Assembly: GCF_009707385.1 (NCBI RefSeq)
Contig: NZ_CP046115.1
Location: 496,001 to 560,000, forward strand
DNA from: Klebsiella oxytoca
GTDB taxonomy: Bacteria > Pseudomonadota > Gammaproteobacteria > Enterobacterales > Enterobacteriaceae
Reading direction: 5' to 3'
DNA length: 64,000 bases
The position numbers and the translations under genes are program-made. Of this stretch, positions 61,364-64,000 are shown piece by piece. Each line of letters starts with the position of its first letter. The stretch's first letter is position 1. Below the pieces are notes generated by a model. It was not told where the DNA came from. It did not search any database and was given only the letters and a program-made list of their open reading frames with translations.

Positions 61364-61567
61364 AGGTAACTCCATTTAATATTAAGGATTTTTTTAGTGT
61401 GCATTCGTCATTTACAATTCAGCGATGCGTGCAGAGTAAAAAAATCGAATTAATGCTCCAGATATTGCCGGAGCAATATCTGGAGGGAGTTGTTTCTTTT
61501 ATACCACCATCTTTTAAGTGGCCTGGGCGTTGGCTCCAGCCCGAATCATTCTGGGATTAGGCAGCTA

Positions 61568-63079
61568 TTAAATCGTACCGTCCCAGGAATCGACTTTTTC
61601 GCGTTTTGCTTCTTCTTCATCAAACCAGCGCGAGGTCACGCATTTTGATTCCGTATAGAAACGTACGCCGTCTTTACCCAGGCAGTGCAGGTCGCCGAAG
61701 AAAGACTGCTTATGGCCAGAGAAAGGGAAGACGCCAACCGGCACCGGGATACCAACGTTAATACCGACCATGCCGCCGTGGGTGCGTTTCTGGAATTCGC
61801 GGGCGTAATAACCGCTTTGGGTGAAAATAACCGAGCCGTTGGCAAACGGGTTATTGTTCATTAGCTGCAGACCTTCCTCGAAGGTTTTTACCCGCTTAAA
61901 GCAGAGTACCGGTCCGAAAATTTCCAGGGTTCCGACGCTCATCTCTTCAGTTACGTCATCCAGCACGGTAGGCCCGACGTAGAAGCCGTTCTCCTGGCCC
62001 GGCACCTTAATATTGCGGCCATCCAGCACCAGCTTCGCGCCTTCTTCGACGCCTTTATTAATCCAGTTGATCACCGACTGCTTATGGTCTTTAGAAATCA
62101 CCGGCCCCATATCGGTATCGCGCAGATAGCCGGGGCCGATTTTCAGCTGCCTGGCTTTTTCAACGACGGCGGCAATCAGCTTATCGGCGATCTCTTCCTG
62201 CACCACCACTACCGGCAGCGCCATGCAGCGTTCGCCCGCGCAGCCGAACGCGGCGTTGATAATCCCCGCGGCGGTACGATTAATTGGCGCATCGGCCAGC
62301 ACCAGAGCATGGTTTTTCGCTTCGCACAGCGCCTGAACGCGTTTACCGTGAGCGGCGGCTTTGGAGTAAACGTGCAGGCCGACGGAAGTGGAGCCGACGA
62401 AGGAGACGCCGTTGACGTCCGGATGGGTCAGCAAGATGTCGGCTTCGTTACGTGAACAGGTCACCACGTTAATAACGCCGTCCGGTACGCCTGCTTCCTG
62501 ATAGAGTTTGGTGATTTCCATACAGGTCATCGGCGTCATGCTGGCCGCTTTAATCACCATCGTATTACCGGAGGCGACGCAGAGTGGCGCCATCCAACCC
62601 ATGGGGATCATGGCAGGGAAGTTGAACGGCACAATACCAGCGAACACGCCAATGGGTTCACGGTAAAGATTGGTGTCGATCCCGGCAGAGGCGTCCATCA
62701 GGTTTTCTCCGGCCATCAAAGTGGGAATCGAGCAGGCAAGTTCGGTGCCTTCTTTCGCTTTTAATACATCGCCCTGAGCGTCGCCCCAGGCTTTGCCGTT
62801 TTCCTTTGCCACCAGTTCGGTTAAGCGTTCCTGATGCTGAATCAATAATTCGCGAACGCGGAACATGATTTGCGAGCGTTTAATCGCTGGAGTATCTGCC
62901 CATGCTGGAAAGGCTTTGCGCGCTGCAGCAACGGCATCCAGTACTTCTTGCTCGGTGCAGCAGGGAGCCTGAGCCATGACTTCCCCGGTACTTGGGTTAT
63001 AGACGTCCATATAGCGTTCGGTCTGCGAAACGCGCCATTGACCATCAACGAAATATTTCAATCTTGGTACAGTAGTCAT
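61568..63079 (-). CDS. mmsA: CoA-acylating (methyl)malonate-semialdehyde dehydrogenase
   Basis: An aldehyde dehydrogenase of 503 residues from ATG 63079 (GGAG 6 bases before). Oxidises malonate or methylmalonate semialdehyde to acetyl- or propionyl-CoA with loss of CO2. The catalytic Cys is in FGCAGERCMALPVVV, a block typical of the MMSDH/IolA branch, and HGGMVGINVGIPVPVGVFPFSG is also diagnostic. Such enzymes serve valine, thymine, beta-alanine or inositol catabolism; the neighbours do not decide which. The symbol is by family resemblance. Confidence 0.85.
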   Translation of the reverse strand: MTTVPRLKYFVDGQWRVSQTERYMDVYNPSTGEVMAQAPCCTEQEVLDAVAAARKAFPAWADTPAIKRSQIMFRVRELLIQHQERLTELVAKENGKAWGDAQGDVLKAKEGTELACSIPTLMAGENLMDASAGIDTNLYREPIGVFAGIVPFNFPAMIPMGWMAPLCVASGNTMVIKAASMTPMTCMEITKLYQEAGVPDGVINVVTCSRNEADILLTHPDVNGVSFVGSTSVGLHVYSKAAAHGKRVQALCEAKNHALVLADAPINRTAAGIINAAFGCAGERCMALPVVVVQEEIADKLIAAVVEKARQLKIGPGYLRDTDMGPVISKDHKQSVINWINKGVEEGAKLVLDGRNIKVPGQENGFYVGPTVLDDVTEEMSVGTLEIFGPVLCFKRVKTFEEGLQLMNNNPFANGSVIFTQSGYYAREFQKRTHGGMVGINVGIPVPVGVFPFSGHKQSFFGDLHCLGKDGVRFYTESKCVTSRWFDEEEAKREKVDSWDGTI

Positions 63080-63584
63080 ATTTTTCTCCATGAGAGATTG
63101 AATTTTATTAAGTAAAACATGTGCCTAAACGGTAATGACGCCAACCCTTCCGCCACTGCAGACGCCTGGTTTCATTGACGGACCCGGCGGGCGTGAATGT
63201 GCTCATCACGATGTGATTTTGGTTATTAATGAAATTTATTTTTCATTATCATAATGTATGAAATACAAAAACCGTTTTGAGAGATGGATCAAAGATAAGG
63301 AAACTGCTGTTGGTATCGATGCTTTAATGCAGCGTCTTTTTATTTAAGCAAATAAAAACAAATGGATGCTTGTTGTTTTATTCAGGTCCTGCAACGGGGG
63401 AGTGAAAGATTGTTCAGGAGAGATGAGCTTTTATGTGAAATAAAAGTTAACTAAAAATTAACTATGAAATTAAAAGTTCAAAAAGAGATGGAAAGTGCAA
63501 ATTTATCAGCGGCTATGCCGCTTTGTAAGAGAAGTTTGGTCGCCCGGATCGGGCGAAAGCCGTCATCCGGGGAGTCATTGAGGG
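63080..63584. promoter_or_regulatory. 505-base gap upstream of mmsA with a small palindrome; rest featureless
   Basis: ATCAC-GAT-GTGAT (63205-63217) is a perfect inverted repeat 126 bases before the mmsA start, a candidate operator. The remainder is AT-rich with repeated TTAA/AAAAGTT motifs (around 63440-63480). AGCGGC-TAT-GCCGCT (63508-63522) is a hairpin that could end yjgA transcripts on the minus strand, and CGCCC-GGATC-GGGCG (63541-63555) a second. I see no gene. Confidence 0.45.
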
Positions 63585-64000
63585 TTAGCCTTCGCTTTCG
63601 GCCAGTTCACGCAGGTACTGGAAGATAAGACGCGCGGACTTCGGCGGCTTGTTGCCTTCTTTCTCTTTTTTGGCGTTGCGGATAAGCGAACGCAGCTGCT
63701 GACGGTCGGCGTCTGGCCACAGATTCAGCACTTCAGCAACGGCTTCATCACCATTATCAATCAGACGATCGCGGATCTGCTCAAGCTTGTGGAACAGCGC
63801 AACCTGCTGGTTGTGGCGGTTCTTCAGCTTGTCCAGCGCCTGACGGATCGGCTCGACGTCGCGGTTGCGCAGCATTTTACCAATCAGCTGCAGCTGGCGG
63901 CGGCGGCCTTCTTTCTTGATACGCTGGGCGAGCTCAATAGCGTCGCGCAGATCGGTATCCAGAGGGATTTTATCCAGCGCGTTTTTTCCCAGCTCTACCA
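63585..64000 (-). CDS. darP: Ribosome-biogenesis factor YjgA (DarP), 5' end outside window
   Basis: Small protein associated with 50S assembly intermediates. About 138 residues are visible, reading [27 protein letters not shown]... to [16 protein letters not shown], matching the last three quarters of E. coli YjgA (183 residues). The frame is open to the right-hand edge of the window. A downstream ATG at 63875 is internal ([14 protein letters not shown]) and not the start. Its position beyond mpl agrees with the E. coli order. Confidence 0.95.
   Translation of the reverse strand, partial: VELGKNALDKIPLDTDLRDAIELAQRIKKEGRRRQLQLIGKMLRNRDVEPIRQALDKLKNRHNQQVALFHKLEQIRDRLIDNGDEAVAEVLNLWPDADRQQLRSLIRNAKKEKEGNKPPKSARLIFQYLRELAESEG

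Noticed and set aside
63360-63580. Candidate sigma-54 promoter or small gene in the mmsA-yjgA gap
   Set aside because: No GG-N10-GC pattern with proper flanks and no open frame with a ribosome site.

Overview
The window is a 64 kb stretch of enterobacterial chromosome. Gene order runs mutL-miaA-hfq-hflX-hflK-hflC-yjeT-purA-nsrR-rnr-rlmB ... aidB-yjfN-bsmA-yjfP-ula regulon ... yjfY-rpsF-priB-rpsR-rplI ... ytfB-fklB-cycA-ytfE-ytfF ... qorB-ytfH-cpdB-cysQ-ytfJ-ytfK-ytfL-msrA-tamA-tamB-ytfP ... ppa-ytfQ-ytfR-ytfT-yjfF-fbp-mpl ... yjgA. This is the E. coli K-12 backbone order for the region, and most proteins are near-identical to the K-12 products as I remember them. The inserted genes, the moderately high GC and the style of the REP-like repeats suggest a Klebsiella/Raoultella/Enterobacter-type organism rather than Escherichia. 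I cannot fix the species from the sequence alone.

Layout. 1-11.3 kb: mutL end and the miaA-hfq-hflX-hflK-hflC run (tRNA modification, RNA chaperone, ribosome-rescue GTPase, FtsH-modulating membrane complex), then yjeT, purA, nsrR-rnr and rlmB. 11.3-15.1 kb: an orphan AT-rich gene, aidB, two DUF1471 proteins (yjfN, bsmA) and the esterase yjfP. 15.1-21.8 kb: the complete L-ascorbate regulon, ulaR and ulaG on the minus strand facing ulaABCDEF. 21.8-30.4 kb: an MFS transporter, a third DUF1471 gene (yjfY), the rpsF-priB-rpsR-rplI ribosomal operon, a DMT exporter, ytfB, fklB, cycA and ytfE. 30.5-46.2 kb: ytfF, an AraC-type regulator, the qorB/ytfH pair, cpdB, cysQ, ytfJ, ytfK, ytfL, msrA and the tamA-tamB-ytfP operon. 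46.3-51.2 kb: an AT-rich accessory operon of envelope proteins with a decayed last gene. 51.2-59.4 kb: ppa, the galactofuranose ABC importer ytfQ-ytfR-ytfT-yjfF, fbp and mpl. 59.4-64 kb: a GNAT acetyltransferase, an Fe-alcohol dehydrogenase, a CoA-acylating semialdehyde dehydrogenase and the 3' part of yjgA.

Links within the window. nsrR encodes the nitric-oxide sensor, and a very good NsrR-type site lies in front of ytfE, its classical target. UlaR, UlaG and UlaABCDEF form one uptake and catabolic pathway with shared control sequences. TamA and TamB form one envelope-assembly complex. The ytfQ promoter region carries a GalR-like site and other dyads, consistent with sugar control.

Most noteworthy: (1) an orphan small peptide at 5336-5623 (minus) whose first 15 residues are a colicin V / microcin-type double-glycine leader, followed by a glycine-zipper core, with no immunity or export genes nearby; (2) the five-gene envelope operon between ytfP and ppa, including two diverged tandem lipoproteins, one broken by in-frame stops; (3) a 39-bp near-perfect dyad centred on the NsrR site of ytfE; (4) a 20-bp perfect palindrome between ulaG and ulaA. 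I saw no IS element, prophage, CRISPR array, tRNA or rRNA gene.
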